A stretch of 64,000 nt of DNA from Alkalihalobacterium chitinilyticum (GTDB lineage Bacteria > Bacillota > Bacilli > Bacillales > Bacillaceae_F). Shown here piece by piece: positions 9,406 through 21,200 of the stretch. The stretch is from NCBI RefSeq assembly GCF_029028005.1, contig NZ_JAOTPO010000002.1, forward strand, positions 248,001-312,000. The letters are read 5' to 3'. Each line of letters starts with the position of its first letter. Position 1 is the first letter of the stretch. The translations under genes and the position numbers were made by a program. The notes beneath the pieces were generated by a model. It did no database searches, was not told the origin of the DNA, and saw only the letters and a list, made by a program, of their open reading frames with translations.

Positions 9406-10956
9406 ATGGACATGTTTGATAAACTCGATATTATGGAAGAACGCCGCGAAAAGGTTAGACTTGGTGGTGGTGAAGATCGAATTGAAGCGCAACATGCAAA
9501 AGGCAAGTTAACGGCTCGTGAGCGTATCGACCTTCTTCTTGATGAGGATACATTTGTAGAAATTAATCCTTTCACAGAAACAAGAAGTGCTGAATTTGGT
9601 ATGACGGAAGCACCTGGTGAAGGTGTTGTAACAGGGTACGGAAAAGTGGATGGTCGTCTCGTTTTCTTATTTGCTCAAGACTTTACCGTATTTGGCGGAG
9701 CTTTAGGTGAGATGCATGCTCAAAAAATCGCAAAAGTGATGGATTTAGCTGCTGAAAACGGTGCGCCGTTCATCGGTTTAAATGACTCAGGTGGAGCTCG
9801 TATTCAGGAAGGTGTACTTTCACTTGATGGATACGGTCATATCTTCTACCGAAATTCTATTTATTCTGGCGTTATTCCACAAATCTCAGTCATTATGGGA
9901 CCTTGTGCAGGTGGAGCTGTGTATTCTCCTGCGATCACAGACTTTGTGTTCATGGTAGAAAAAACAAGTCAAATGTTTATTACAGGTCCAAAAGTTATTG
10001 AAAGTGTAACAGGAGCTAAAATTAATGCGGAAGATTTAGGTGGAGCTCGTGTTCACTCCTCAGTAAGTGGTAATGCTCATTTTACAGCATCTTCTGAAGA
10101 GGAAGTTTTACAAGAAGTTCGTAAATTAATCAGTTATTTACCACCGAATAACGAACAAAAACCACCAGTAGTAGAGCCGAAAGAGAAGAAGCCTTTAAAT
10201 GAGCGCATCGATGAATTACTTGAAGTTGTTCCTGTTGATGGAACAAAGGTTTACGATGTTCGTAAGGTTCTTACTTTAATCCTTGATGACGGTGAGTTTA
10301 TGGAAGTTCAGCCTAAGTTTGCGAAGAATATCGTAAATGGTTTTGGCCGTATTAACGGTGAAACAGTAGGGATTGTAGCAAACAATCCAAAAATGATGGC
10401 TGGTGGACTTGACATCGACTCCTCTGATAAATGTTCACGCTTCATTCGTTTCTGTGATTGCTTTAATATTCCTATCATTACGTTTGAAGATGTTAGTGGA
10501 TTTATTCCAGGTGTTCAACAAGAACACGGCGGAATTATTCGTCACGGTGCAAAAATTTTATACGCCTATTCCGAAGCAACAGTACCAAAGATTACAGTCA
10601 TTCTTCGTAAAGCTTTTGGTGGTGCGTATGTTGCACTGAACAGTAAAGCAATTGGAGCCGACCTTGTGTTTGCTTGGCCGAATGCTGAAATTGCGGTAAT
10701 GGGTCCGGAAGGTGCGGCAAATATCATTTTCGCAAAGGAAATTCGTGAAAGTGATGACCCAGAAGCAACGAGAGCAGCAAAAATTCAAGAGTATCGCGAG
10801 CGTTTTGCTAATCCGTATGTTGCAGCGGCTAACGGAATTGTCGATGATGTTATCGATCCGCGTGATACGAGAAAGAGCTTAGCAAATGCACTAGATATGC
10901 TTAAAAATAAAAAGAAATCATTACCGAAGAAAAAACATGGAAACATCCCGCTATAA
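9406..10956 (+). CDS. pccB: Acyl-CoA carboxylase carboxyltransferase subunit (propionyl-CoA type)
   Basis: It transfers the carboxyl group from biotin to propionyl-CoA, giving methylmalonyl-CoA. The 516-residue single chain contains both crotonase-like halves. The first carries LNDSGGARIQEGV and FITGPKVIESVTG. The second carries FEDVSGFIPGVQQE and GAKILYAYSEATVPKITVIL. This fused form is typical of PccB/MmdA/YqjD, not of the AccA-AccD pair. GGAGG lies 9 nt before the ATG. No terminator follows, so transcription may continue into mutA. Confidence 0.92.
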   Translation: MDMFDKLDIMEERREKVRLGGGEDRIEAQHAKGKLTARERIDLLLDEDTFVEINPFTETRSAEFGMTEAPGEGVVTGYGKVDGRLVFLFAQDFTVFGGALGEMHAQKIAKVMDLAAENGAPFIGLNDSGGARIQEGVLSLDGYGHIFYRNSIYSGVIPQISVIMGPCAGGAVYSPAITDFVFMVEKTSQMFITGPKVIESVTGAKINAEDLGGARVHSSVSGNAHFTASSEEEVLQEVRKLISYLPPNNEQKPPVVEPKEKKPLNERIDELLEVVPVDGTKVYDVRKVLTLILDDGEFMEVQPKFAKNIVNGFGRINGETVGIVANNPKMMAGGLDIDSSDKCSRFIRFCDCFNIPIITFEDVSGFIPGVQQEHGGIIRHGAKILYAYSEATVPKITVILRKAFGGAYVALNSKAIGADLVFAWPNAEIAVMGPEGAANIIFAKEIRESDDPEATRAAKIQEYRERFANPYVAAANGIVDDVIDPRDTRKSLANALDMLKNKKKSLPKKKHGNIPL

Positions 10957-10997
10957 AAAAAGAGTGCGGGCAGGAGAGGGACCTGAAGTAGTTTATA

Positions 10998-11037
10998 TAT
11001 AATAGATAGAACACGTGGAGAGAGCCGACTCGGTCGG
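10998..11037 (+). promoter_or_regulatory. Internal -10 element and second TetR-type palindrome before mutA
   Basis: TATAAT (10998-11003) is present, but the -35 region is poor. 21 nt downstream, CCGAC-TCG-GTCGG (11025-11037) forms a perfect 5-bp inverted repeat with a 3-nt centre. Its half-site shares the GTCGG core with the accC operator. A weak, repressible internal promoter for mutAB-meaB is plausible. Confidence 0.45.
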
Positions 11038-11070
11038 ACGGAGTAAATCGTTTGATAGTATCATAATAAG

Positions 11071-11120
11071 AAGGGAGAGAGCGGTAAGTATTCTTTGGAG
11101 TGCTTACCGCAACTATTATG
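11071..11120 (+). promoter_or_regulatory. Hairpin between ribosome site and mutA start
   Basis: A perfect 8-bp inverted repeat, GCGGTAAG (11081-11088) and CTTACCGC (11103-11110), lies between a strong ribosome site AAGGGAG (11071-11077) and the ATG at 11118. If the stem forms, the ribosome site comes to about 10 nt from the ATG, the normal distance. Without it the gap is 40 nt. The hairpin loop itself contains GGAG (11097-11100). Confidence 0.5.
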
Positions 11121-13220
11121 GAAGATAAAAAAGCATTAGAACCATTTTGGGAATTTCCAGTACCATCCTATGATGAATGGCGTCAAGTAACGGAAAAGTC
11201 GTTAAAAGGTGCTTCTTTTGAAAAAAAGTTAGTAACAAAAACGTATGAAGGAATTTCCTTGCAACCGATGTATCAGCAAAAAGATACACAAGATCTCCCT
11301 TTTATCGATTCGCTTCCTGGACAAAGTCCATTCTTAAGAGGAGCTGGGGCTGTCCCTTCTAAAGAAAAGGCATGGGAAATAAGCCAAGAGCTGACAACAT
11401 CAACACCTAAACAGTTTAATCTTGTGGCAAAACATGATTTAGCTCGTGGCCAAACAGTCTTAAATATCGTTTTAGATGAGGTTACTAAAAAAGGACTGAA
11501 CATAGAAGAAGCTAAACAAATGGTTGGTCAATCAGGATTAAATGTCACTAGCGTAGAAGACATGAAAACGGCAATTGAAGACATTGATTTAGCAAATATT
11601 CCAGTTCATATTCACGCTGGAGCTAATTCATTACCAGTCCTAGCTGTTCTTGTAGGTGCAGCGAAAAACAACAATATCGAAGTTTCACAACTACAAGGTG
11701 TTGTTGGAATGGACCCGATTGGACAGTTAGTTGAAAATGGTTCAATCGAATATTCTTTAGAAGAATGCTATAACGTGATGGCAGATACAGTGAAATGGTC
11801 AACTGAAAACGCACCGTCTCTTCAGACTGTACTTGTAGAAGGAACGCCATATCATAATGGTGGAAGCAGTGCTGTTGAAGAGTTGGCATTTTCTTTAGCT
11901 ACTGGAGTTGAGTACTTACAGGCACTTACTTCTCGCGGGGTTTCAGTTAAGGATGCAGCGAAATCAATTCGTTTTGTGTTCTCAGTTGGCTCAGATTATT
12001 TTATGGAAATTAGTAAGCTGCGAGCAGCACGAATCCTTTGGTCTAAAATTGTAACGGCATTTGGCGGAGAAGAAAGTGATGGAAAGCTTACGATTCATGC
12101 ACGAACATCTTCGTGGACGAAAACAAAATACGATCCGTATGTAAATATGCTTAGAACGACTTCAGAAGCATTTGCTGCTGCAGTTGGCGGTGCAAATAGT
12201 ATCCATGTTAGTCCATTCGATGAGCCGATTCAAAAATCTACACCATTTTCTCGTAGGATTGCTCGTAATATCTCAATTATTTTACAAGAAGAGTCTCATA
12301 TCGGACAAACGGCCGATCCAGCTGGAGGTTCTTGGTACGTTGAAGTGTTAACGAATGAGCTGGCAGAAAAAGCATGGGCACTTTTCCAACAAGTTGAACA
12401 AACAGGCGGGGTTATCGAGGCATTAAAAGCTGGAATGCCGCAACAAAAAGTGGCAGAAACGAAAACGAATCGTTTAAATAACATTTCACAACGAAAAGAC
12501 ATTTTTGTTGGGACAAATATGTACGCTAACACTACTGAAAAAGCAATTGATGTCGTACCAGAAGATGACACAAAGTACATCGAGCAATATGTGAGTGAAA
12601 AATTAAATGCTGCAGTAGTACCTGTTCAATTTACAGACGAATCAAATACGGTTGAACAAGCGCTTCAGTTTGCCCTTAACGGTGCATCGGTAGCTGATCT
12701 TGCAAGCGGTTTAGGGAAAACAGAAAGCAGTCTAGTGATTGAGCCGATCGTTGCTAGCAGAGGTGCAGAACTGTTTGAAGAACTTCGCCAAGCCAATGAA
12801 CTGCATGCAAAAAAACAAGGTGAAACAGTTAAAGTATTCCTTGCAAACCTTGGACCAATTCCTAGCCATAAGGCTCGTGCAGATTTTACTGCAGGTTTCT
12901 TTGAGGTAGGCGGGTTTGAAGTGATCCGAAATAATGGCTTTATGACAAGTGCTGAAGCAGCTCAAGCAGCGGTTGACTCAAAGGCAAGTGTTGTTGTCAT
13001 CTGTGGTAAGGATGAAAGCTATCAAGAACAAGCTGCTGATATTGCTCAATCTATAAAACAAGATAACAAAGAGGTTTCAGTAATGATTGCTGGTAAGCCG
13101 GCTGAGGAAGATGAAGTGAATTATCGTAATGCTGGTGTAGACGAATTCGTTCATCTTCGTTCCAACTGTTATGAAGTTTTACGTAAGCTTCAAGTTGAGA
13201 AAGGAGTTGTTAAAGGATGA
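11118..13220 (+). CDS. mutA: Methylmalonyl-CoA mutase small (beta) subunit
   Basis: The small subunit pairs with MutB to form the B12-dependent mutase that converts (R)-methylmalonyl-CoA to succinyl-CoA. The 700-residue product has a degenerate TIM-barrel domain (for example [20 protein letters not shown] and [18 protein letters not shown]) and a C-terminal flavodoxin-like part. The DxHxxG cobalamin motif is absent from that part: it reads [20 protein letters not shown]. This is normal for the small subunit. I chose the ATG at 11118; an in-frame GTG at 11100 lies inside a hairpin loop. The stop overlaps the mutB start (ATGA), so the two are translationally coupled. Confidence 0.93.
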   Translation: MEDKKALEPFWEFPVPSYDEWRQVTEKSLKGASFEKKLVTKTYEGISLQPMYQQKDTQDLPFIDSLPGQSPFLRGAGAVPSKEKAWEISQELTTSTPKQFNLVAKHDLARGQTVLNIVLDEVTKKGLNIEEAKQMVGQSGLNVTSVEDMKTAIEDIDLANIPVHIHAGANSLPVLAVLVGAAKNNNIEVSQLQGVVGMDPIGQLVENGSIEYSLEECYNVMADTVKWSTENAPSLQTVLVEGTPYHNGGSSAVEELAFSLATGVEYLQALTSRGVSVKDAAKSIRFVFSVGSDYFMEISKLRAARILWSKIVTAFGGEESDGKLTIHARTSSWTKTKYDPYVNMLRTTSEAFAAAVGGANSIHVSPFDEPIQKSTPFSRRIARNISIILQEESHIGQTADPAGGSWYVEVLTNELAEKAWALFQQVEQTGGVIEALKAGMPQQKVAETKTNRLNNISQRKDIFVGTNMYANTTEKAIDVVPEDDTKYIEQYVSEKLNAAVVPVQFTDESNTVEQALQFALNGASVADLASGLGKTESSLVIEPIVASRGAELFEELRQANELHAKKQGETVKVFLANLGPIPSHKARADFTAGFFEVGGFEVIRNNGFMTSAEAAQAAVDSKASVVVICGKDESYQEQAADIAQSIKQDNKEVSVMIAGKPAEEDEVNYRNAGVDEFVHLRSNCYEVLRKLQVEKGVVKG

Positions 13221-15409
13221 CGAAGCCAGATTTTACGAATATTTCTTTTACAGCAGACAAACCTGCTTCTAATTTAGACAACTGGCGCAAGCAAGCCGAA
13301 CAGACGACAGGCGCTTCATTAGAAGAGTTAACGTTTCACACGACAGAAAAAATCGATGTGAAGCCTCTTTATACAAAAGAAGATACAGATGGAATGAAAC
13401 ACCTGGACTATGTAGCAGGGATCGCACCTTTCTTTAGAGGACCGTATCCAGCGATGTATAAAGCACGTCCTTGGACCGTTCGCCAATATGCAGGATTTTC
13501 AACTGCAGAAGAAAGTAATGCGTTTTACAGGCGTAACCTAGCAGCTGGACAAAAAGGTTTATCGATTGCCTTTGACTTAGCCACTCACCGCGGTTACGAC
13601 TCAGATCACCCTCGTGTTGTAGGTGACGTAGGTAAAGCCGGGGTTGCTGTTGACTCGATCTTAGATATGAAGATCTTATTTGACGGTATTCCATTAGATC
13701 AAATGTCTGTTTCGATGACGATGAATGGTGCTGTTCTGCCTGTTATGGCTTTCTATATCGTTGCGGCTGAGGAGCAAGGGGTTAAGCAGGAGCTACTTTC
13801 TGGAACGATCCAAAATGATATTTTAAAAGAATATATGGTCCGTAATACGTATATTTACGGTCCTGAAATGTCAATGAAAATCATTGCAGACATCTTTGAA
13901 TACACGTCCAAGTATATGCCTAAATTCAATAGTATTAGTATTTCGGGTTACCACATGCAAGAAGCTGGTGCTACAGCTGATATCGAATTAGGCTATACAT
14001 TAGCAGACGGTTTGGAATACGTTAAGACGGGATTAAAAGCAGGTATTGATGTCGATAAATTCGCACCACGCTTATCGTTCTTCTGGGCAATCGGAATGAA
14101 CTATTACATGGAGGTAGCTAAGATGAGAGCAGGACGACTCATCTGGGCGAAACTGATGAAACAGTTTAATCCGAAAAATGAGAAAGCATTAGCACTCCGT
14201 ACTCATTCACAAACATCAGGATGGAGCTTAACGGAGCAAGATCCATTTAATAACGTAACACGAACTTGTATTGAAGCGATGGCTGCAGCATTAGGTCATA
14301 CACAATCTTTACACACCAATGCATTAGATGAAGCGATCGCCTTACCAACAGATTTCTCAGCTCGAATCGCTCGTAATACGCAACTCTATCTTCAAGATGA
14401 AACAGGAATTACGAATGTATTAGATCCTTGGGGTGGTTCATATTACGTTGAGTCGTTAACAGCTGAACTCGTTCAAAAAGCATGGGCTCATATTCAAGAA
14501 ATCGAAGAACTTGGCGGTATGTCAAAGGCGATTGAAACAGGCCTTCCGAAAATGCGTATTGAAGAAGCCGCAGCAAGACGTCAAGCTCATATTGACTCGG
14601 GTAAAGAATCGATTATCGGTGTAAACAAGTATCGACTAGAAAAAGAAGATCCAATTGAAATTCTTGATATTGATAATACGGCAGTTAGAGAAGCGCAAAT
14701 CCGTCGACTTGAAAAATTAAGAGCTGAACGCGATCAAGCAAAAGTGGATGCTGCTTTAAATGCCATTACTCAAGCAGCGGAAACGGGTAAAGGAAACTTA
14801 CTAGAGCTTTCGGTTGAAGCAGCTCGCGTGCGTGCCAGCTTAGGTGAAATTTCTGATGCGATTGAAAAAGTAGCAGGAAGACATAAGGCGGTGATTAGGT
14901 CGATTAGCGGAGTATATAGTTCAGAGTTTGGAGATGCAGAACAAGTAAAAGTTGTTCGTGAAATGACGGACGAGTTTGAAGAGCGCGAAGGACGCAGACC
15001 GAGAATTATGGTTGCTAAAATGGGCCAAGATGGACATGACCGAGGTGCAAAAGTTATTTCAACTGCATTTGCTGATTTAGGGTTTGACGTTGATATCGGA
15101 CCGTTATTCCAAACGCCGGAAGAAGCAGCGTTACAAGCAGTTGAAAACGATGTACACGTATTAGGTGTAAGTTCGTTAGCAGCTGGTCATAAAACACTTT
15201 TACCACAAGTAGTTGCTGAGTTAGAACGTCTAGGACGCGGTGATATCGCAGTTGTAATTGGCGGGGTAATTCCAGCGCAAGATTACGATTACTTGAAAGA
15301 AAAAGGTGCTGCTGCTATTTTCGGACCTGGAACAGTCATTCCTGTAGCAGCGGAAAAAGTATTAGTAGAAGTAAATCGTAGACTCGGTTACGAGGATAGC
15401 AATGAGTAA
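13217..15409 (+). CDS. mutB: Methylmalonyl-CoA mutase large (alpha) subunit
   Basis: This is the catalytic subunit of the adenosylcobalamin-dependent mutase, 730 residues. The TIM barrel includes [38 protein letters not shown] and [16 protein letters not shown]. The C-terminal cobalamin domain has [12 protein letters not shown], with the cobalt-ligating histidine at about position 607, followed by [12 protein letters not shown] and VVIGGVIP. It overlaps mutA by 4 bp and meaB by 8 bp. Together with the carboxylase genes upstream it completes propionyl-CoA to succinyl-CoA, apart from the epimerase, which is not in this window. Confidence 0.97.
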   Translation: MTKPDFTNISFTADKPASNLDNWRKQAEQTTGASLEELTFHTTEKIDVKPLYTKEDTDGMKHLDYVAGIAPFFRGPYPAMYKARPWTVRQYAGFSTAEESNAFYRRNLAAGQKGLSIAFDLATHRGYDSDHPRVVGDVGKAGVAVDSILDMKILFDGIPLDQMSVSMTMNGAVLPVMAFYIVAAEEQGVKQELLSGTIQNDILKEYMVRNTYIYGPEMSMKIIADIFEYTSKYMPKFNSISISGYHMQEAGATADIELGYTLADGLEYVKTGLKAGIDVDKFAPRLSFFWAIGMNYYMEVAKMRAGRLIWAKLMKQFNPKNEKALALRTHSQTSGWSLTEQDPFNNVTRTCIEAMAAALGHTQSLHTNALDEAIALPTDFSARIARNTQLYLQDETGITNVLDPWGGSYYVESLTAELVQKAWAHIQEIEELGGMSKAIETGLPKMRIEEAAARRQAHIDSGKESIIGVNKYRLEKEDPIEILDIDNTAVREAQIRRLEKLRAERDQAKVDAALNAITQAAETGKGNLLELSVEAARVRASLGEISDAIEKVAGRHKAVIRSISGVYSSEFGDAEQVKVVREMTDEFEEREGRRPRIMVAKMGQDGHDRGAKVISTAFADLGFDVDIGPLFQTPEEAALQAVENDVHVLGVSSLAAGHKTLLPQVVAELERLGRGDIAVVIGGVIPAQDYDYLKEKGAAAIFGPGTVIPVAAEKVLVEVNRRLGYEDSNE

Positions 15410-16529
15410 TGACAGATCTAGACCTGAATGGGCGACAGATCAAGCTGAAGGTTATGCGAGTCACTACCTAAAAGGAACTGAAGGGGGCCATGACGGTATG
15501 ACAAGCAATAAAAAAACGGTGGCGGGGAGTACGTATCCTCGTCGCCGTCAGCTTTCTGTCGACGACTATGTAGAGGGAGTACTAGCAGGTAACCGCGCGA
15601 TTATTGCTCAAGCCATTACTCTAGTTGAAAGTAACTCACAAAAGCATATCCAGCTCGGTCAAGAAGTGTTGAAAAAATTAATGCCGTATACGGGAAAATC
15701 CATTCGTATTGGTTTTACAGGTGTGCCTGGTGCAGGAAAAAGTACGCTCATTGAAGCATTCGGCACCATGTTATGTGACCAAGGACATAAGGTCGCTGTA
15801 CTAGCTGTTGATCCATCTAGTAGTTTATCGAAGGGAAGTATCTTAGGAGATAAAACGAGGATGGAAAATCTCTCAAGAAATCAAAACGCTTACGTTCGTC
15901 CGTCTCCTGCTGGTGGAACATTAGGCGGGGTAGCTAGAAAAAGCCGTGAAACTTTACTAATATGTGAAGCAGCGGGCTATGACGTGATTATTGTTGAGAC
16001 GGTAGGTGTTGGGCAGAGTGAAATCACCGTCCGTTCAATGGTAGACTTCTTTCTTGTGATTATGCTAACCGGGGCTGGTGATGAATTGCAAGGAATGAAG
16101 AAAGGCGTTATGGAAATTGCTGATGCCATTTTTATTAATAAAGCAGATGGAAGCAATAAGCAAGCGGCTTTAAACGCAAGAGCCGAATACAATCGGTTAC
16201 TCCATTTTCTTCAACCGGCAACAAAAGGATGGGAAACACAAGCTTATACAGTCTCTGCTTTAACAGGTGAAGGTGTACCTAATATATGGGAAGTCATTCA
16301 AAAATACGAGCAGCAGACAAAATCCTCAGGTGTGTTCGATGAGCGTCGGAAACAACAAATGCTAGATTGGGTGAAGACGTTAATTGAAGATCAGTTAAAA
16401 ACGCGCTTTTATCAAAATGAAAAAGTAAAAGAAAACTTTCCTTTAATTGAAAAACAGCTAATCAAGGGTCAAACGTCACCAACACTAGCTGTTCAGTCAC
16501 TGCTCGAAATATATGATCAACAGAACTAA
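15402..16529 (+). CDS. meaB: Methylmalonyl-CoA mutase-associated GTPase MeaB
   Basis: MeaB is a G3E-type P-loop GTPase that loads and protects the B12 cofactor of methylmalonyl-CoA mutase. The 375-residue protein has an N-terminal extension of about 45 polar residues. It then shows the P-loop [18 protein letters not shown], the switch region [30 protein letters not shown] and NKADGSN. The overlap with mutB implies coupled translation and a one-to-one functional partnership. A strong terminator follows. Confidence 0.96.
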   Translation: MSNDRSRPEWATDQAEGYASHYLKGTEGGHDGMTSNKKTVAGSTYPRRRQLSVDDYVEGVLAGNRAIIAQAITLVESNSQKHIQLGQEVLKKLMPYTGKSIRIGFTGVPGAGKSTLIEAFGTMLCDQGHKVAVLAVDPSSSLSKGSILGDKTRMENLSRNQNAYVRPSPAGGTLGGVARKSRETLLICEAAGYDVIIVETVGVGQSEITVRSMVDFFLVIMLTGAGDELQGMKKGVMEIADAIFINKADGSNKQAALNARAEYNRLLHFLQPATKGWETQAYTVSALTGEGVPNIWEVIQKYEQQTKSSGVFDERRKQQMLDWVKTLIEDQLKTRFYQNEKVKENFPLIEKQLIKGQTSPTLAVQSLLEIYDQQN

Positions 16530-16560
16530 ATAAAGGTTTAAGTCCATTTTTAGTTCATTC

Positions 16561-16603
16561 AAATGCGAGATGTCTCTTCCAAGAGATATCTCGCATTTTT
16601 TAT
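16561..16603 (+). terminator. Terminator of the propionyl-CoA/methylmalonyl-CoA operon
   Basis: An 18-bp stem (16561-16578 with 16581-16598, one wobble pair) is followed by five T. It is the longest simple terminator in the window. The next 280 bp are AT-rich and non-coding. Confidence 0.92.
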
Positions 16604-16883
16604 TCCAGCATTTACGGCTAATCTAGTTAGGATATAGCAACTCAGTAATAAAATTTCTACTTTATCTTACGTAATTCGCTAAAAACACTGATGGTTTTTA
16701 CTATATAAATAGGATAAAATACTTATATAAACCTTATTTTAGGTCATTAGTAACTGGAATTATGTACTAGTGAAAGGAACCATTTGATTAGTATGATTCT
16801 TAAGAGTAAGTGTTGATTTCAGATTTTAGAATATATCGCACAGAGCTTTCTTTAATAAAGTGTTAAAATTGGAGGATTATAAG

Positions 16884-17948
16884 ATGACAGTATGTTCGAG
16901 TTGCTCTTCCTTTCCTGATCTTAGTGAGCAAGGAGCACTACTCATTTATTGCAAAATAGAAGCTGATTTTCTAGACTTAGAGAATCGTATAAAACAAAAG
17001 TATAAGGTTGAGTCAGATAAGCAAGTTTTAAAAATACGATATGATTCTTTTACAATGCTAGAACAAATCGTCAATGATATTGATCTGCTTTTACAAGGAA
17101 ATTCAACCGGGATGTTTGGAAGCTGGATTGATGAGCAACTAGAAAAACAACCGGTTCTCTTTCCAACGATGACACCATTTGATCAACTGCACGAACGGAT
17201 TCGCCATCGCGACTATGTAACCGTTATTAATCAGCGTAAGTTTACGCATCATATTCAGCCCATTATCCAAGTAAATGATGGGAAGGTCTTCGGATATGAA
17301 TTTTTATTAAGACCGACAGATAATCATTTTCCATTCTTCCCTGGAGAACTATTTGCGTTTTCACAACGAGCAGGCTTGCAATCATTATTAGACAGTCAAG
17401 CAAGAATTGGTTCAATTGAAGTGAGTGCCAAGCTTTTACAAGAAGGACAGAAGCGATTTATAAATTTTTTACCTTCTTCAATCTATGATCCCAATCATTG
17501 TTTAAAGAGTACATTTAAAGTCGTAGAACAATTTAATGTAAATCCGAGTGACTTAGTTTTTGAAGTAGTTGAAACAGAGAAGATTAAAGACATTGATCAT
17601 TTAAAGAAGATTTTCAGCACCTATAAACAGCATGGGGTTCATGTTGCATTAGATGATATTGGGACTGGTTATTCAACGATTGAAGTTCTAAAAGAGCTCA
17701 ACCCTAACTTTGCTAAAATTGACCGTCATTTAGTCGATCATTGTGACATGGACAAAGAAAAGCAACAAAAATTAAAAGCGATCCAAGAAGTAGCAAACGC
17801 GAATGGGATCATCCTTTTAGCGGAAGGGATTGAAAGAAAAGAAGAATTAACGTACTGTAAAGAAATAGGAGTTGACCTTGCCCAAGGCTATTTAATTGCG
17901 AGACCTTCAGCTCATCCTATATCAAATACATTACTAACTAATAGTTAA
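16884..17948 (+). CDS. EAL-domain cyclic-di-GMP phosphodiesterase (YkuI-like)
   Basis: It probably hydrolyses c-di-GMP in the cytoplasm. From the ATG at 16884 (GGAGG 8 nt upstream) it has 354 residues; the GTG at 16860 lacks a ribosome site. The first 100 residues are of unknown type and begin MTVCSSCSSFPDL. The EAL domain, about 105-345, retains the signature residues: GYEFLLRP (E of EAL), FINFLP, EVVETE, DDIGTGYS, FAKIDRH, LAEGIE and QGYLIARP. All catalytic acidic residues appear intact, so it is likely active. There is no GGDEF domain or membrane segment. Confidence 0.88.
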   Translation: MTVCSSCSSFPDLSEQGALLIYCKIEADFLDLENRIKQKYKVESDKQVLKIRYDSFTMLEQIVNDIDLLLQGNSTGMFGSWIDEQLEKQPVLFPTMTPFDQLHERIRHRDYVTVINQRKFTHHIQPIIQVNDGKVFGYEFLLRPTDNHFPFFPGELFAFSQRAGLQSLLDSQARIGSIEVSAKLLQEGQKRFINFLPSSIYDPNHCLKSTFKVVEQFNVNPSDLVFEVVETEKIKDIDHLKKIFSTYKQHGVHVALDDIGTGYSTIEVLKELNPNFAKIDRHLVDHCDMDKEKQQKLKAIQEVANANGIILLAEGIERKEELTYCKEIGVDLAQGYLIARPSAHPISNTLLTNS

Positions 17949-17976
17949 GACTGATTGTTAATATGCGGTAAATAGT

Positions 17977-18020
17977 AAAAGAGGTGGAAATCATGTGATT
18001 TGATTTTCACCTCTTTTTTA
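17977..18020 (+). terminator. Terminator of the EAL gene
   Basis: A 17-bp imperfect stem (17977-17993 with 18001-18017) and a 7-nt loop are followed by T-rich sequence. Confidence 0.85.
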
Positions 18021-18206
18021 TGTTTTTAATTTTTTTCTGAGTTAATCAACAGCTTTATTAATAATGACGGTGTTCTTTTGTTGTGTTCTAATTGATACGG
18101 AATGATACGTATACTTTTGTAAAGTAGCAAATTTTACAATTTAGTGTCCTGATTTGCAGCGGCTTTATGATAAAATAAGAATATTCGAAAAAAGAGGAGG
18201 TTTTAT

Positions 18207-21200
18207 GTGTTGAAAAAAAGAATACCGGTTGTACAAACAAAGTTTACTCCTCCAATTCTTAAGGAAACAAATATAGGGCGCCTTCACTTAATGAGAAAAA
18301 TGCGAGAAATGGAAGGAAGTCGTGTAACTCTGATTCATTCAGGACCTGGCTATGGAAAGAGTACATCGCTTGCCACCTACTTAAAACATCAAGAAAAACG
18401 TTACTGTTGGTATTCAATTACAAAAGATGAAGATCATATCCATCCATTTATTATTCATATGATTTATTCGGTTCAACAACAATTTGGTGATTTTGGTCAG
18501 CGTTTATTAGACTATTTGGTGACAGAAAGTGTCCTCAACCTTGAAGAAGAAATTGATTATCTCGCTTCAGAATACGTAAATGAGTTAATGAAAATAAGAG
18601 AACCATTTATTATCGTGATTGATGACCTTCATCTTGTAGAGGCGAGTAAGCCAATAAAGAATTGGTTATTATTTATCATTCAGCACTTACCGAAGCATGT
18701 TCACCTTATGATTTCAAGCCGTATTCGGCCAACATGGGAAGTTTTCACAAAAATGATTGTTCATGGTGATTTGGTAGAGATCACAGAAAGTGAATTAGCC
18801 TTTACCAAAGATGAAGTGGAGGTTCTGTTTTCTGACTTTTATCAAATATCAATTAAAGATGAAGAAGTTGAACAAATCTATAGAAAAACAGAAGGTTGGA
18901 TTATCGCCATACAAATGGTTTGGCAGCAAATGAAGTTTGTTGATCAAATAAGAGAAAATGAATGGGAAGCTGATACGAATGAAGAGTTGTTTCGCTATTT
19001 AGCATTGGAGGTATTTTCGAAACAGCAAAAGAACATACAGAACTTTTTATTAAAAACAAGTATTTTTGAAGACTTGAATCCTAACTTACTAGAAAAGATT
19101 TTAGAAATTAATAATGCAAGTGAGTTGTTAAATATCTTAGTTCAACAAAATTTATTTATCTATCAAGTTGGAAAAGATCAGTACAGATATCATGCCTTAT
19201 TCAAGGATTTCTTACTACAGCAATTACACAAAGAGTATAGTTTGTATGAGTCACTTCATTATAAATTGGCGGAGTACTTTGAACAATGTGCGGAATACGA
19301 AAAAGCAATATACCATTATTCAGAAATTAAAAAATATGAAAGAGCAGCAAGGACCATCCAAGCACACGGTCTAGGTTTATTAGCCAATGGTAAGATTGAT
19401 TTGTTGTCTAGTTTCATAGAGCATTTATCCGTCTCATTAAAAAATCAATATCCACTTATTTGGTTTATAGAGGGAGAAATTAGTCGCTATTTTTGCCATT
19501 ACGAGAAAGCGCTTACAAATTATAACCAATTAATTCAAATTGCAAGTGAAGAAGATGATGTAGTATGTGAAAGTCTAGGAAATGAAGGAAAGGCAAAAAT
19601 CTTCCTTGATACGATCCAACCAGCTAAAGCTGATGATTACTTAGCTCGGGCTATCTCTCTAATGGAAAAAAGCGATAAAAAGGAAATGAGAATCCTACAT
19701 CTCTATAGTTTGATGGCAGAAAATCTCGTTAACTTAGGAAAAGCATATGAGGCCGAGAAATGGCTGAATAAGTGTAAACAGTTAGATTTTAATTATGAAA
19801 AAGAAGAATTAGAGTCTAGACTGTATTTACGAACGGGACGTCTTGAAAAAGCAAGGCAGTTACTTGAAAAATCAAAAGAAAAAACAGAAATTCTTAATGA
19901 ATTATCACGATCCCACCGCGAAACAGATTTAATATTATCGATCGTTTACTCGTATATGGGGGAAGCGGAGCGTTCCAAGCGATTAGCTGAACAAGGGATA
20001 TTAAGAGGAACCTCAAGAAAAGCGCCATTTGTTGAAGCGTGTGGTTGGATCAGGATGGGGCACGCTGTTCAAATCGAAAAGCGATATAATCCTGAATTAG
20101 CTGTTCATTGCTATGAGACAGCTTTAGAGTTAATGGATCAAATTAAGATGTCTAGAGGTAAGTCAGAAGCGTACTTAGGTCTTTGTTTGTTAAATGGAAA
20201 ACTGGGGAAATACGATGCTTCTAAAAACGCAGGAATTATGGCATTGGAAGAACCGACAAGAGTAAAGGATGTATGGTTATCGTCTTATGTTCATTTAGCA
20301 TTGGGAATAGCAGCATTTTATGAGGAAAAATTTATGGATGCTAAAAAAGAGCTTTTATTGAGCTGTGATGGGTTTAACAAGTGTGGATGCCGATTTGGAG
20401 AAACGGCTAGCTTATTTTGGTTAAGTAAACTCAGCTTTGCCAATAACGAGAAAGAAAACTTTCTTGCCTATATGAACGATTTTTTACAATGTATGAACCA
20501 CTATCAATATGAATTTTTGTTGACTACCTCCTCTTTATACGGTCCAAAAGATGTACAAGAAGTAATCCCGATGCTATTAGAAGCTAAAAAACAAAACGTC
20601 CAAACCGATCAAATTTCATCAATACTTACGAGGCTCGGATATGAACAATTGACGTTCCATCCAGGTTATACAGTAAAGGTTCAGCTTTTTGGAGATTTTC
20701 AAATTTGGTTAGGTGATAAAAAAGTAGCAGATAAGATGTGGAAGCGGGAAAAGGCAAAAGAATTATTCCAGCTGTTCTTAACGAAGAAAGGGAGGATGCT
20801 TTCAAAAACGGAACTGATGTCGCATTTATGGGGAGAGGTTGAGGAAGAAGCAGCCAATCGAGACTTTAAGGTAGCGCTAAATGCACTAAATAAAGTTTTA
20901 GAGCCAGAGCGAAAACCGAGAGAAGTTCCTTTCTTTGTTATTCGTGAAGGAAGTATGTACGGGTTAAATGAAGAAGCGGCATTTGATATTGATTGTGTGG
21001 CTTTTCAAGAATTAGTTCTAGAAGGAATGGAGGAAACGGATGCTTTCCTAGCGAAAGATAAATTAAAACGCGGCTTAGAATTATATGTCGAAGAATTTTT
21101 ACCATCTCGAAAGTATAACGATTGGTGCAGTGAAGAAAGAGAGCGCTATTCATTTTTATATTTGCGTGGGTCTGAAAAACTGGCACAGTTGTATGTAGCC

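Noticed and set aside
18134-18160. TTGTAAA/TTTACAA inverted repeat upstream of the BTAD gene as an autoregulatory site
   Set aside because: It is an inverted, AT-rich repeat, not the direct-repeat type of the three boxes, and could be chance.
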